A stretch of 64,000 nucleotides of DNA from Litoditis marina. Taxonomy: Eukaryota > Nematoda > Chromadorea > Rhabditida > Rhabditidae. Below the pieces are notes generated by a model. The model ran no database searches. It had not been told where the DNA came from and was given only the letters and a program-made list of their open reading frames with translations. The stretch covers positions 21,937,879-22,001,878 of the forward strand of contig OZ038434.1 in the NCBI GenBank assembly GCA_964036275.1, written 5' to 3'. Made by a program: the position numbers and the translations under genes. Shown here piece after piece: positions 21,681 to 36,760 of this stretch. The stretch's first letter is position 1. Every line of letters begins with the position of its first letter.

Positions 21681-24600
21681 CCATTCACGTCAACTTGGGG
21701 GTGTTTTTGGTTAGCACGGCCACTCAATTATTTCGGGACTGTTTCAACTTATGCAAATAAGATGAACATTTTTGAGTTTCTACACATGAGAGGAGTTCAA
21801 AAACACCAAGTTTGAACACTAAATCCCACGTAGGGCGAAAATCGCAACTCCATTCACGTCAACTTGGGGGTGTTTTTGGTTAGCACGGCCACTCAATTAT
21901 TTCGGGACTGTTTAAACTTATACAAGTAAGATGAACATTTTTAAGTTTCTACACATGAGAGGAGTTCAAAAATACCACGTTTGAATACTAAATCTCACGT
22001 AGGGCGAAAATCGCAACTCCATTCACGTCAATTTGGGGGTGTTTTTGGTTAGCACCGCCACTCAATTATTTCGGGACTGTTTCAACTTATACAAATAAGA
22101 TGAACATTTTTAAGTTTCTACACATGAGAGGAGTTCAAAAATACCAAGTTTGAATACTAAATCTCACGTACGGCGAAAATCGCAACTCCATTCACGTCAA
22201 CTTGGGGGTGTTTTTGGTTAGCACCGCCACTCAATTATTTCGGGACTGTTTCAACTTATGCAAATAAGATGAACATTTTTAAGTTTCTACACATGAGAGG
22301 AGTTCAAAAATATCAAGTTTGAATACTAAATCTCACGTAGGGCGAAAATCGCAACTCCATTCACGTCAACTTGGGGGTGTTTTTGGTTAGCACCGCCACT
22401 CAATTATTTCGGGACTGTTTCAACTTATACAGATAAGATGAACATTTTTAAGTTTCTACACATGAGAGGAGTTCAAAAATACCAAGTTTGAATACTAAAT
22501 CTCACGTAGGGCGAAAATCGCAACTCCATTCACGTCAACTTGGGGGTGTTTTTGGTTAGCACGGCCACTCAATTATTTCGGGACTGTTTCAACTTATGCT
22601 AATAAGATAAACATTTTTAAGTTTCTACACATGAGAGGAGTTCAAAAATACCAAGTTTGAATACTAAATCTCACGTAGGGCGAAAATCGCAACTCCATTC
22701 ACGTCAACTTGGGGGTGTTTTTGGTTAGCACGGCCACTCAATTATTTCGGGACTGTTTAAACTTATACAAGTAAGATGAACATTTTTAAGTTTCTACACA
22801 TGAGAGGAGTTCAAAAATACCACGTTTGAATACTAAATCTCACGTAGGGCGAAAATCGCAACTCCATTCACGTCAATTTGGGGGTGTTTTTGGTTAGCAC
22901 CGCCACTCAATTATTTCGGGACTGTTTCAACTTATACAAATAAGATGAACATTTTTAAGTTTCTACACATGAGAGGAGTTCAAAAATACCAAGTTTGAAT
23001 ACTAAATCTCACGTACGGCGAAAATCGCAACTCCATTCACGTCAACTTGGGGGTGTTTTTGGTTAGCACCGCCACTCAATTATTTCGGGACTGTTTCAAC
23101 TTATGCAAATAAGATGAACATTTTTAAGTTTCTACACATGAGAGGAGTTCAAAAATACCAAGTTTGAATACTAAATCTCACGTAGGGCGAAAATCGCAAC
23201 TCCATTCACGTCAACTTGGGGGTGTTTTTGGTTAGCACCGCCACTCAATTATTTCGGGACTGTTTCAACTTATACAGATAAGATGAACATTTTTAAGTTT
23301 CTACACATGAGAGGAGTTCAAAAATACCAAGTTTGAATACTAAATCGCACGTAGGGCGAAAATCGCAACTCCATTCACGTCAACTTGGGGGTGTTTTTGG
23401 TTAGCACGGCCACTCAATTATTTCGGGACTGTTTCAACTTATGCTAATAAGATAAACATTTTTAAGTTTCTACACTTGAGAGGAGTTCAAAAATACCAAG
23501 TTTGAATACTAAATCTCACGTAGGGCGAAAATCGCAACTCCATTCACGTCAATTTGGGGGTGTTTTTGGTTAGCACCGCCACTCAATTATTTCAGGACTG
23601 TTTCAACTTATGCTAATAAGATGAACATTTTTGAGTTTCTACACATGAGAGGAGTTCAAAAATACCAAGTTTGAACACGTAGGGCAAAAATCGCAACTCC
23701 ATTCACGTCAATTTGGGGGTGTTTTTGGTTAGCACCGCCACTCAATTATTTCGGGACTGTTTCAACTTATGCTAATAAGATGAACATTTTTGAGTTTCTA
23801 CACATGAGGGGAGTTCAAAAATACCAAGTTTGAATACTAAATCTCACGTAGGGCGAAAATCGCAACTCCATTCACGTCAACTTGGGGGTGTTTTTGGTTA
23901 GCACCGCCACTCAATTATTTCGGGACTGTTTCAACTTATGCAAATAAGATGAACATTTTTAAGTTTCTACACATGAGAGGAGTTCAAAAATACCAAGTTT
24001 GAATACTAAATCTCACGTAGGGCGAAAATCGCAACTCCATTCACGTCAACTTGGGGGTGTTTTTGGTTAGCACCGCCACTCAATTATTTCGGGACTGTTT
24101 CAACTTATACAAATAAGATGAACATTTTTAAGTTTCTACACATGAGAGGAGTTCAAAAATACCAAGTTTGAACACTAAATCTCACGTAGGGCAAAAATCG
24201 CAACTCCATTCACGTCACGTCAACTTGGGGGTCAATTATTTCGGGACTGTTTCAACTTATACAAATAAGATGAACATTTTTAAGTTTCTACACATGAGAG
24301 GAGTTCAAAAATACCAAGTTTGAATACTAAATCTCACGTACGGCGAAAATCGCAACTCCATTCACGTCAACTTGGGGGTGTTTTTGGTTAGCACCGCCAC
24401 TCAATTATTTCGGGACTGTTTCAACTTATGCAAATAAGATGAACATTTTTAAGTTTCTACACATGAGAGGAGTTCAAAAATACCAAGTTTGAATACTAAA
24501 TCTCACGTAGGGCGAAAATCGCAACTCCATTCACGTCAACTTGGGGGTGTTTTTGGTTAGCACCGCCACTCAATTATTTCGGGACTGTTTCAACTTATAC

Positions 24601-27600
24601 AGATAAGATGAACATTTTTAAGTTTCTACACATGAGAGGAGTTCAAAAATACCAAGTTTGAATACTAAATCGCACGTAGGGCGAAAATCGCAACTCCATT
24701 CACGTCAACTTGGGGGTGTTTTTGGTTAGCACGGCCACTCAATTATTTCGGGACTGTTTCAACTTATGCTAATAAGATAAACATTTTTAAGTTTCTACAC
24801 TTGAGAGGAGTTCAAAAATACCAAGTTTGAATACTAAATCTCACGTAGGGCGAAAATCGCAACTCCATTCACGTCAATTTGGGGGTGTTTTTGGTTAGCA
24901 CCGCCACTCAATTATTTCAGGACTGTTTCAACTTATGCTAATAAGATGAACATTTTTGAGTTTCTACACATGAGAGGAGTTCAAAAATACCAAGTTTGAA
25001 CACGTAGGGCAAAAATCGCAACTCCATTCACGTCAATTTGGGGGTGTTTTTGGTTAGCACCGCCACTCAATTATTTCGGGACTGTTTCAACTTATGCTAA
25101 TAAGATGAACATTTTTGAGTTTCTACACATGAGGGGAGTTCAAAAATACCAAGTTTGAATACTAAATCTCACGTAGGGCGAAAATCGCAACTCCATTCAC
25201 GTCAACTTGGGGGTGTTTTTGGTTAGCACCGCCACTCAATTATTTCGGGACTGTTTCAACTTATGCAAATAAGATGAACATTTTTAAGTTTCTACACATG
25301 AGAGGAGTTCAAAAATACCAAGTTTGAATACTAAATCTCACGTAGGGCGAAAATCGCAACTCCATTCACGTCAACTTGGGGGTGTTTTTGGTTAGCACCG
25401 CCACTCAATTATTTCGGGACTGTTTCAACTTATACAAATAAGATGAACATTTTTAAGTTTCTACACATGAGAGGAGTTCAAAAATACCAAGTTTGAATAC
25501 TAAATCTCACGTAGGGCGAAAATCGCAACTCCATTCACGTCAACTTGGGGGTGTTTTTTGTTAGCACGGCCACTCAATTATTTCGGGACTGTTTCAACTT
25601 ATGCAAATAAGATGAACATTTTTAAGTTTCTACACATGAGAGGAGTTCAAAAATACCAAGTTTGAATACTAAATCTCACGTAGGGCGAAAATCGCAACTC
25701 CATTCACGTCAATTTGGGGGTGTTTTTGGTTAGCACCGCCACTCAATTATTTCAGGACTGTTTCAACTTATGCTAATAAGATGAACATTTTTGAGTTTCT
25801 ACACATGAGAGGAGTTCAAAAATGCCAAGTTTGAACACTAAATCTCACGTAGGGCAAAAATCGCAACTCCATTCACGTCAATTTGGGGGTGTTTTTGGCT
25901 AGCACCGCCACTCAATTATTTCGGGACGGTTTCAACTTATGCTAATAAGATGAACATTTTTGAGTTTCTACACATGAGGGCAGTTCAAAAATACCAAGTT
26001 TGAACACTAAATCTCACGTAGGGCAAAAATCGCAACTCCATTCACGTCAATTTGGGGGTGTTTTTGGTTAGCACCGCCACTCAATTATTTCGGGACTGTT
26101 TCAACTTATACAGATAAGATGAACATTTTTAAGTTTCTACACATGAGAGGAGTTCAAAAATACCAAGTTTGAATACTAAATCTCACGTAGGGCGAAAATC
26201 GCAACTCCATTCACGTCAATTTGGGGGTGTTTTTGGTTAGCACCGCCACTCAATTATTTCGGGACTGTTTCAACTTATGCAAATAAGATGAACATTTTTA
26301 AGTTTCTACACATGAGAGGAGTTCAAAAATACCAAGTTTGAATACTAAATCTCACGTAGGGCGAAAATCGCAACTCCATTCACGTCAACTTGGGGGTGTT
26401 TTTGGTTAGCACCGCCACTCAATTATTTCGGGACTGTTTCAACTTATACAGATAAGATGAACATTTTTAAGTTTCTACACATGAGAGGAGTTCAAAAATA
26501 CCAAGTTTGAATACTAAATCTCACGTAGGGCGAAAATCGCAACTCCATTCACGTCAATTTGGGGGTGTTTTTGGTTAGCACCGCCACTCAATTATTTCGG
26601 GACTGTTTCAACTTATGCAAATAAGATGAACATTTTTGAGTTTCTACACATGAGAGAAGTTCAAAAATACCAAGTTTGAACACTAAATCCCACGTAGTGC
26701 GAAAATCGCAACTCCATTCACGTCAACTTGGGGGTGTTTTTGGTTAGCACCGCCACTCAATTATTTCGGGACTGTTTCAACTTATGCAAATAAGATGAAC
26801 ATTTTTAAGTTTCTACACATGAGAGGAGTTCAAAAATACCAAGTTTGAATACTAAATCCCACGTAGGGCGAAAATCGCAACTCCATTCACGTCAACTTGG
26901 GGGTGTTTTTGGTTAGCACCGCCACTCAATTATTTCGGGACTGTTTCAACTTATGCTAATAAGACGAACATTTTTGAGTTTCTACACATGAGGGGAGTTC
27001 AAAAATACCAAGTTTGAACACTAAATCTCACGTAGGGCAAAAATCGCAACTCCATTCACGTCAATTTGGGGGTGTTTTTGGTTAGCACCGCCACTCAATT
27101 ATTTCGGGACTGTTTCAACTTATGCAAATAAGATGAACATTTTTGAGTTTCTACACATGAGAGGAGTTCAAAAATACCAAGTTTGAATACTAAATCTCAC
27201 GTAGGGCGAAAATCGCAACTCCATTCACGTCAACTTGGGGGTGTTTTTGGTTAGCACCGCCACTCAATTATTTCGGGACTGTTTCAACTTATGCAAATAA
27301 GATGAACATTTTTAAGTTTCTACACATGAGAGGAGTTCAAAAATACCAAGTTTGAATACTAAATCTCACGTAGGGCAAAAATCGCAACTCCATTCACGTC
27401 AATTTGGGGGTGTTTTTGGTTAGCACCGCCACTCAATTATTTCGGGACTGTTTCAACTTATACAAATAAGATGAACATTTTTAAGTTTCTACACATGAGA
27501 GGAGTTCAAAAATACCAAGTTTGAATACTAAATCTCACGTAGGGCGAAAATCGCAACTCCATTCACGTCAACTTGGGGGTGTTTTTGGTTAGCACGGCCA

Positions 27601-30600
27601 CTCAATTATTTCGGGACTGTTTCAACTTATGCAAATAAGATGAACATTTTTGAGTTTCTACACATGAGAGGAGTTCAAAAACACCAAGTTTGAACACTAA
27701 ATCCCACGTAGGGCGAAAATCGCAACTCCATTCACGTCAACTTGGGGGTGTTTTTCGTTAGCACGGCCACTCAATTATTTCGGGACTGTTTAAACTTATA
27801 CAAAAAAGATGATCATTTTTAAGTTTCTACACATGAGAGAAGTTCAAAAACACCAAGTTTGAATACTAAATCTCACGTTGGGCGAAAATCGCAACTCCAT
27901 TCACGTCAACTTGGGGGTGTTTTTGGTTAGCACCGCCACTCAATTATTTCGGGACTGTTTCAACTTATGCAAATAAGATGAACATTTTTAAGTTTCTACC
28001 CATGAGAGGAGTTCAAAAATACCAAGTTTGAATACTAAATCTCACGTAGGGCAAAAATCGCAACTCCATTCACGTCAATTTGGGGATGTTTTTGGTTAGC
28101 ACCGCCACTCAATTATTTCGGGACTGTTTCAACTTATACAAATAAGATGAACATTTTTAAGTTTCTACACATGAGAGGAGTTCAAAAATACCAAGTTTGA
28201 ATACTAAATCTCACGTAGGGCGAAAATCGCAACTCCATTCACGTCAACTTGGGGGTGTTTTTGGTTAGCACGGCCACTCAATTATTTCGGGACTGTTTCA
28301 ACTTATGCAAATAAGATGAACATTTTTGAGTTTCTACACATGAGAGGAGTTCAAAAACACCAAGTTTGAACACTAAATCCTACGTAGGGCGAAAATCGCA
28401 ACTCCATTCACGTCAACTTGGGGGTGTTTTTGGTTAGCACGGCCACTCAATTATTTCGGGACTGTTTAAACTTATACAAAAAAGATGAACATTTTTAAGT
28501 TTCTACACATGAGAGGAGTTCAAAAATACCACGTTTGAATACTAAATCTCACGTAGGGCGAAAATCGCAACTCCATTCACGTCAATTTGGGGGTGTTTTT
28601 GGTTAGCACCGCCACTCAATTATTTCGGGACTGTTTCAACTTATACAAATAAGATGAACATTTTTAAGTTTCTTCACATGAGAGGAGTTCAAAAATACCA
28701 AGTTTGAATACTAAATCTCACGTAGGGCGAAAATCGCAACTCCATTCACGTCAACTTGGGGGTGTTTTTGGTTAGCACGGCCACTCAATTATTTCGGGAC
28801 TGTTTCAACTTATGCAAATAAGATGAACATTTTTGAGTTTCTACACATGAGAGGAGTTCAAAAATACCAAGTTTGAATACTAAATCTCACGTAGGGCGAA
28901 AATCGCAACTCCATTCACGTCAACTTGGGGGTGTTTTTGGTTAGCACGGCCACTCAATTATTTCGGGACTGTTTCAACTTATGCAAATAAGATGAACATT
29001 TTTAAGTTTCTACACATGAGAGGAGTTCAAAAATACCAAGTTTGAATACTAAATCTCACGTACGGCGAAAATCGCAACTCCATTCACGTCAACTTGGGGG
29101 TGTTTTTGGTTAGCACCGCCACTCAATTATTTCGGGACTGTTTCAACTTATGCAAATAAGATGAACATTTTTAAGTTTCTACACATGAGAGGAGTTCAAA
29201 AATACCAAGTTTGAATACTAAATCTCACGTAGGGCGAAAATCGCAATTCCATTCACGTCAACTTGGGGGTGTTTTTGGTTAGCACCGACACTCAATTATT
29301 TCGGGACTGTTTCAACTTATACAGATAAGATGAACATTTTTAAGTTTCTACACATGAGAGGAGTTCAAAAATACCAAGTTTGAATACTAAATCTCACGTA
29401 GGGCGAAAATCGCAACTCCATTCACGTCAACTTGGGGGTGTTTTTGGTTAGCACGGCCACTCAATTATTTCGGGACTGTTTCAACTTATGCAAATAAGAT
29501 GAACATTTTTGAGTTTCTACACATGAGAGGAGTTCAAAAATACCAAGTTTGAATACTAAATCTCACGTAGGGCGAAAATCGCAACTCCATTCACGTCAAC
29601 TTGGGGGTGTTTTTGGTTAGCACGGCCACTCAATTATTTCGGGACTGTTTCAACTTATGCAAATAAGATGAACATTTTTAATTTTCTACACATGAGAGGA
29701 GTTCAAAAATACCAAGTTTGAATACTAAATCTCACGTACGGCGAAAATCGCAACTCCATTCACGTCAACTTGGGGGTGTTTTTGGTTAGCACCGCCACTC
29801 AATTATTTCGGGACTGTTTCAACTTATGCAAATAAGATGAACATTTTTAAGTTTCTACACATGAGAGGAGTTCAAAAATACCAAGTTTGAATACTAAATC
29901 TCACGTAGGGCGAAAATCGCAATTCCATTCACGTCAACTTGGGGGTGTTTTTGGTTAGCACCGCCACTCAATTATTTCGGGACTGTTTCAACTTATACAG
30001 ATAAGATGAACATTTTTAAGTTTCTACACATGAGAGGAGTTCAAAAATACCAAGTTTGAATACTAAATCTCACGTAGGGCGAAATCGCAACTCCATTCAC
30101 GTCAACTTGGGGGTGTTTTTGGTTAGCACGGCCACTCAATTATTTCGGACTGTTTCAACTTATGCAAATAAGATGAACATTTTTAAGTTTCTACACATGA
30201 GAGGAGTTCAAAAATACCAAGTTTGAATACTAAATCTCACGTAGGGCAAAAATCGCAACTCCATTCACGTCAATTTGGGGGTGTTTTTGGTTAGCACGGC
30301 CACTCAATTATTTCGGGACTGTTTCAACTTATGCAAATAAGATGAACATTTTTTGAGTTTCTACACATGAGAGGAGTTCAAAAACACCAAGTTTGAACAC
30401 TAAATCCCACGTAGGGCGAAAATCGCAACTCCATTCACGTCAACTTGGGGGTGTTTTTGGTTAGCACGGCCACTCAATTATTTCGGGACTGTTTCAACTT
30501 ATGCAAATAAGATGAACATTTTTGAGTTTCTACACATGAGAGAAGTTCAAAAATACCAAGTTTGAACACTAAATCCCACGTAGTGCGAAAATCGCAACTC

Positions 30601-33049
30601 CATTCACGTCAACTTGGGGGTGTTTTTGGTTAGCACGGCACGGCCACTCAATTATTTCGGGACTGTTTCAACTTATGCAAATAAGATGAACATTTTTGAG
30701 TTTCTACACATGAGAGAAGTTCAAAAATACCAAGTTTGAACACTAAATCCCACGTAGTGCGAAAATCGCAACTCCATTCACGTCAACTTGGGGGTGTTTT
30801 TGGTTAGCACGGCGCGGCCACTCAATTATTTCGGGACTGTTTCAACTTATGCAAATAAGATGAACATTTTTAAGTTTCTACACATGAGAGGAGTTCAAAA
30901 ATACCAAGTTTGAATACTAAATACCACGTAGGGCGAAAATCGCAACTCCATTCACGTCAACTTGGGGGTGTTTTTGGTTAGCACCGCCACTCAATTATTT
31001 CGGGACTGTTTCAACTTATGCTAATAAGACGAACATTTTTGAGTTTCTACACATGAGGGGAGTTCAAAAATACCAAGTTTGAACACTAAATCTCACGTAG
31101 GGCAAAAATCGCAACTCCATTCACGTCAATTTGGGGGTGTTTTTGGTTAGCACCGCCACTCAATTATTTCGGGACTGTTTCAACTTATGCAAATAAGATG
31201 AACATTTTTGAGTTTCTACACATGAGAGAAGTTCAAAAATACCAAGTTTGAACACTAAATCCCACGTAGTGCGAAAATCGCAACTCCATTCACGTCAACT
31301 TGGGGGTGTTTTTGGTTAGCACGGCACGGCCACTCAATTATTTCGGGACTGTTTCAACTTATGCAAATAAGATGAACATTTTTAAGTTCCTACACATGAG
31401 AGGAGTTCAAAAATACCAAGTTTGAATACTAAATACCACGTAGGGCAAAAATCGCAACTCCATTCACGTCAACTTGGGGGTGTTTTTGGTTAGCACCGCC
31501 ACTCAATTATTTCGGGACTGTTTCAACTTATGCTAATAAGACGAACATTTTTGAGTTTCTACACATGAGGGGAGTTCAAAAATACCAAGTTTGAACACTA
31601 AATCTCACGTAGGGCAAAAATCGCAACTCCATTCACGTCAATTTGGGGGTGTTTTTGGTTAGCACCGCCACTCAATTATTTCGGGACTGTTTCAACTTAT
31701 GCAAATAAGATGAACATTTTTGAGTTTCTACACATGAGAGGAGTTCAAAAATACCAAGTTTGAATACTAAATCTCACGTAGGGCGAAAATCGCAACTCCA
31801 TTCACGTCAACTTGGGGGTGTTTTTGGTTAGCACCGCCACTCAATTATTTCGGGACTGTTTCAACTTATGCAAATAAGATGAACATTTTAAGTTTCTACA
31901 CATGAGAGGAGTTCAAAAATACCAAGTTTGAATACTAAATCTCACGTAGGGCAAAAATCGCAACTCCATTCACGTCAATTTGGGGGTGTTTTTGGTTAGC
32001 ACCGCCACTCAATTATTTCGGGACTGTTTCAACTTATACAAATAAGATGAACATTTTTAAGTTTCTACACATGAGAGGAGTTCAAAAATACCAAGTTTGA
32101 ATACTAAATCTCACGTAGGGCGAAAATCGCAACTCCATTCACGTCAACTTGGGGGTGTTTTTGGTTAGCACGGCCACTCAATTATTTCGGGACTGTTTCA
32201 ACTTATACAAAAAAGATGAACATTTTTAAGTTTCTACACATGAGAGGAGTTCAAAAACACCAAGTTTGAACACTAAATCCCACGTAGGGCGAAAATCGCA
32301 ACTCCATTCACGTCAACTTGGGGGTGTTTTTGGTTAGCACCGCCACTCAATTATTTCGGGACTGTTTCAACTTATGCAAATAAGATGAACATTTTTAAGT
32401 TTCTACACATGAGAGGAGTTCAAAAATACCAAGTTTGAATACTAAATCTCACGTAGGGCAAAAATCGCAACTCCATTCACGTCAATTTGGGGGTGTTTTT
32501 GGTTAGCACCGCCACTCAATTATTTCGGGACTGTTTCAACTTATACAAATAAGATGAACATTTTTGAGTTTCTACACATGAGAGGAGTTCAAAAATACCA
32601 AGTTTGAATACTAAATCTCACGTAGGGCGAAAATCGCAACTCCATTCACGTCAACTTGGGGGTGTTTTTGGTTAGCACCGCCACTCAATTATTTCGGGAC
32701 TGTTTCAACTTATACAAATAAGATGAACATTTTTACGTTTCTACACATGAGAGGAGTTCAAAAATACCAAGTTTGAATACTAAATCTCACGTAGGGCGAA
32801 AATCGCAACTCCATTCACGTCAACTTGGGGTGTTTTTGGTTAGCACGGCCACTCAATTATTTCGGGACTGTTTCAACTTATGCAAATAAGATGAACATTT
32901 TTGAGTTTCTACACATGAGAGGAGTTCAAAAACACCAAGTTTGAACACTAAATCCCACGTAGGGCGAAAATCGCAACTCCATTCACGTCAACTTGGGGGT
33001 GTTTTTGGTTAGCACGGCCACTCAATTATTTCGGGACTGTTTAAACTTA

Positions 33050-36000
33050 TACAAAAAAGATGAACATTTTTAAGTTTCTACACATGAGAGGAGTTCAAAA
33101 ATACCACGTTTGAATACTAAATCTCACGTAGGGCGAAAATCGCAACTCCATTCACGTCAATTTGGGGGTGTTTTTGGTTTGCACCGCCACTCAATTATTT
33201 CGGGACTGTTTCAACTTATACAAATAAGATGAACATTTTTAAGTTTCTACACATGAGAGAAGTTCAAAAATACCAAGTTTGAATACTAAATCTCACGTAG
33301 GGCGAAAATCGCAACTCCATTCACGTCAACTTGGGGGTGTTTTTGGTTAGCACGGCCACTCAATTATTTCGGGACTGTTTCAACTTATGCAAATAAGATG
33401 AACATTTTGAGTTTCTACACATGAGAGGAGTTCAAAAACACCAAGTTTGAACACTAAATCCCACGTAGGGCGAAAATCGCAACTCCATTCACGTCAACTT
33501 GGGGGTGTTTTTGGTTAGCACGGCCACTCAATTATTTCGGGACTGTTTCAACTTATACAAATAAGATGAACATTTTTAAGTTTCTACACCTGAGAGGAGT
33601 TCAAAAATACCAAGTTTGAATACTAAATCTCACGTACGGCGAAAATCGCAACTCCATTCACGTCAACTTGGGGGTGTTTTTGGTTAGCACCGCCACTCAA
33701 TTATTTCGGGACTGTTTCAACTTATGCAAATAAGATGAACATTTTTAAGTTTCTACACATGAGAGGAGTTCAAAAATACCAAGTTTGAATACTAAATCTC
33801 ACGTAGGGCGAAAATCGCAATTCCATTCACGTCAACTTGGGGGTGTTTTTGGTTAGCACCGCCACTCAATTATTTCGGGACTGTTTCAACTTATACAAAT
33901 AAGATGAACATTTTTGAGTTTCTACACATGAGAGGAGTTCAAAAATACCAAGTTTGAATACTAAATCTCACGTAGGGCGAAAATCGCAACTCCATTCACG
34001 TCAACTTGGGGGTGTTTTTGGTTAGCACCGCCACTCAATTATTTCGGGACTGTTTCAACTTATACAAATAAGATGAACATTTTTAAGTTTCTACACATGA
34101 GAGGAGTTCAAAAATACCAAGTTTGAATACTAAATCTCACGTAGGGCGAAAATCGCAACTCCATTCACGTCAACTTGGGGGTGTTTTTGGTTAGCACGGC
34201 CACTCAATTATTTCGGGACTGTTTCAACTTATGCAAATAAGATGAACATTTTTACGTTTCTACACATGAGAGGAGTTCAAAAATACCAAGTTTGAATACT
34301 AAATCTCACGTAGGGCGAAAATCGCAACTCCATTCACGTCAACTTGGGGGTGTTTTTGGTTAGCACGGCCACTCAATTATTTCGGGACTGTTTCAACTTA
34401 TGCAAATAAGATGAACATTTTTGAGTTTCTACACATGAGAGGAGTTCAAAAACACCAAGTTTGAACACTAAATCCCACGTAGGGCGAAAATCGCAACTCC
34501 ATTCACGTCAACTTGGGGGTGTTTTTGGTTAGCACGGCCACTCAATTATTTCGGGACTGTTTAAACTTATACAAAAAAGATGAACATTTTTAAGTTTCTA
34601 CACATGAGAGGAGTTCAAAAATACCACGTTTGAATACTAAATCTCACGTAGGGCGAAAATCGCAACTCCATTCACGTCAATTTGGGGGTGTTTTTGGTTT
34701 GCACCGCCACTCAATTATTTCGGGACTGTTTCAACTTATACAAATAAGATGAACATTTTTAAGTTTCTACACATGAGAGAAGTTCAAAAATACCAAGTTT
34801 GAATACTAAATCTCACGTAGGGCGAAAATCGCAACTCCATTCACGTCAACTTGGGGGTGTTTTTGGTTAGCACGGCCACTCAATTATTTCGGGACTGTTT
34901 CAACTTATGCAAATAAGATGAACATTTTTGAGTTTCTACACATGAGAGGAGTTCAAAAACACCAAGTTTGAACACTAAATCCCACGTAGGGCGAAAATCG
35001 CAACTCCATTCACGTCAACTTGGGGGTGTTTTTGGTTAGCACGGCCACTCAATTATTTCGGGACTGTTTCAACTTATACAAATAAGATGAACATTTTTAA
35101 GTTTCTACACCTGAGAGGAGTTCAAAAATACCAAGTTTGAATACTAAATCTCACGTACGGCGAAAATCGCAACTCCATTCACGTCAACTTGGGGGTGTTT
35201 TTGGTTAGCACCGCCACTCAATTATTTCGGGACTGTTTCAACTTATGCAAATAAGATGAACATTTTTAAGTTTCTACACATGAGAGGAGTTCAAAAATAC
35301 CAAGTTTGAATACTAAATCTCACGTAGGGCGAAAATCGCAATTCCATTCACGTCAACTTGGGGGTGTTTTTGGTTAGCACCGCCACTCAATTATTTCGGG
35401 ACTGTTTCAACTTATACAAATAAGATGAACATTTTTGAGTTTCTACACATGAGAGGAGTTCAAAAATACCAAGTTTGAATACTAAATCTCACGTAGGGCG
35501 AAAATCGCAACTCCATTCACGTCAACTTGGGGGTGTTTTTGGTTAGCACCGCCACTCAATTATTTCGGGACTGTTTCAACTTATACAAATAAGATGAACA
35601 TTTTTAAGTTTCTACACATGAGAGGAGTTCAAAAATACCAAGTTTGAATACTAAATCTCACGTAGGGCGAAAATCGCAACTCCATTCACGTCAACTTGGG
35701 GGTGTTTTTGGTTAGCACGGCCACTCAATTATTTCGGGACTGTTTCAACTTATGCAAATAAGATGAACATTTTTGAGTTTCTACACATGAGAGGAGTTCA
35801 AAAACACCAAGTTTGAACACTAAATCCCACGTAGGGCGAAAATCGCAACTCCATTCACGTCAACTTGGGGGTGTTTTTGGTTAGCACGGCCACTCAATTA
35901 TTTCGGGACTGTTTAAACTTATACAAAAAAGATGAACATTTTTAAGTTTCTACACATGAGAGGAGTTCAAAAATACCACGTTTGAATACTAAATCTCACG

Positions 36001-36760
36001 TAGGGCGAAAATCGCAACTCCATTCACGTCAATTTGGGGGTGTTTTTGGTTTGCACCGCCACTCAATTATTTCGGGACTGTTTCAACTTATACAAATAAG
36101 ATGAACATTTTTAAGTTTCTACACATGAGAGAAGTTCAAAAATACCAAGTTTGAATACTAAATCTCACGTAGGGCGAAAATCGCAACTCCATTCACGTCA
36201 ACTTGGGGGTGTTTTTGGTTAGCACGGCCACTCAATTATTTCGGGACTGTTTCAACTTATGCAAATAAGATGAACATTTTTGAGTTTCTACACATGAGAG
36301 GAGTTCAAAAACACCAAGTTTGAACACTAAATCCCACGTAGGGCGAAAATCGCAACTCCATTCACGTCAACTTGGGGGTGTTTTTGGTTAGCACGGCCAC
36401 TCAATTATTTCGGGACTGTTTCAACTTATACAAATAAGATGAACATTTTTAAGTTTCTACACCTGAGAGGAGTTCAAAAATACCAAGTTTGAATACTAAA
36501 TCTCACGTACGGCGAAAATCGCAACTCCATTCACGTCAACTTGGGGGTGTTTTTGGTTAGCACCGCCACTCAATTATTTCGGGACTGTTTCAACTTATGC
36601 AAATAAGATGAACATTTTTAAGTTTCTACACATGAGAGGAGTTCAAAAATACCAAGTTTGAATACTAAATCTCACGTAGGGCGAAAATCGCAATTCCATT
36701 CACGTCAACTTGGGGGTGTTTTTGGTTAGCACCGCCACTCAATTATTTCGGGACTGTTTC
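33050..36760 (+). repeat. Higher-order repeats of the satellite (about 1520 and 1352 bp)
   Basis: GGTTTGCACCGCC (normally GGTTAGCACC) occurs at 33181, 34701 and 36053, and CTACACCTGAGAGG (normally CTACACATGAG) near 33581, 35102 and 36454. The steps are about 1520 and exactly 1352 bp. The duplicate block near 50134 has only one GGTTTGCACC copy, so this expansion happened after, or was lost in, the other copy. Confidence 0.75.
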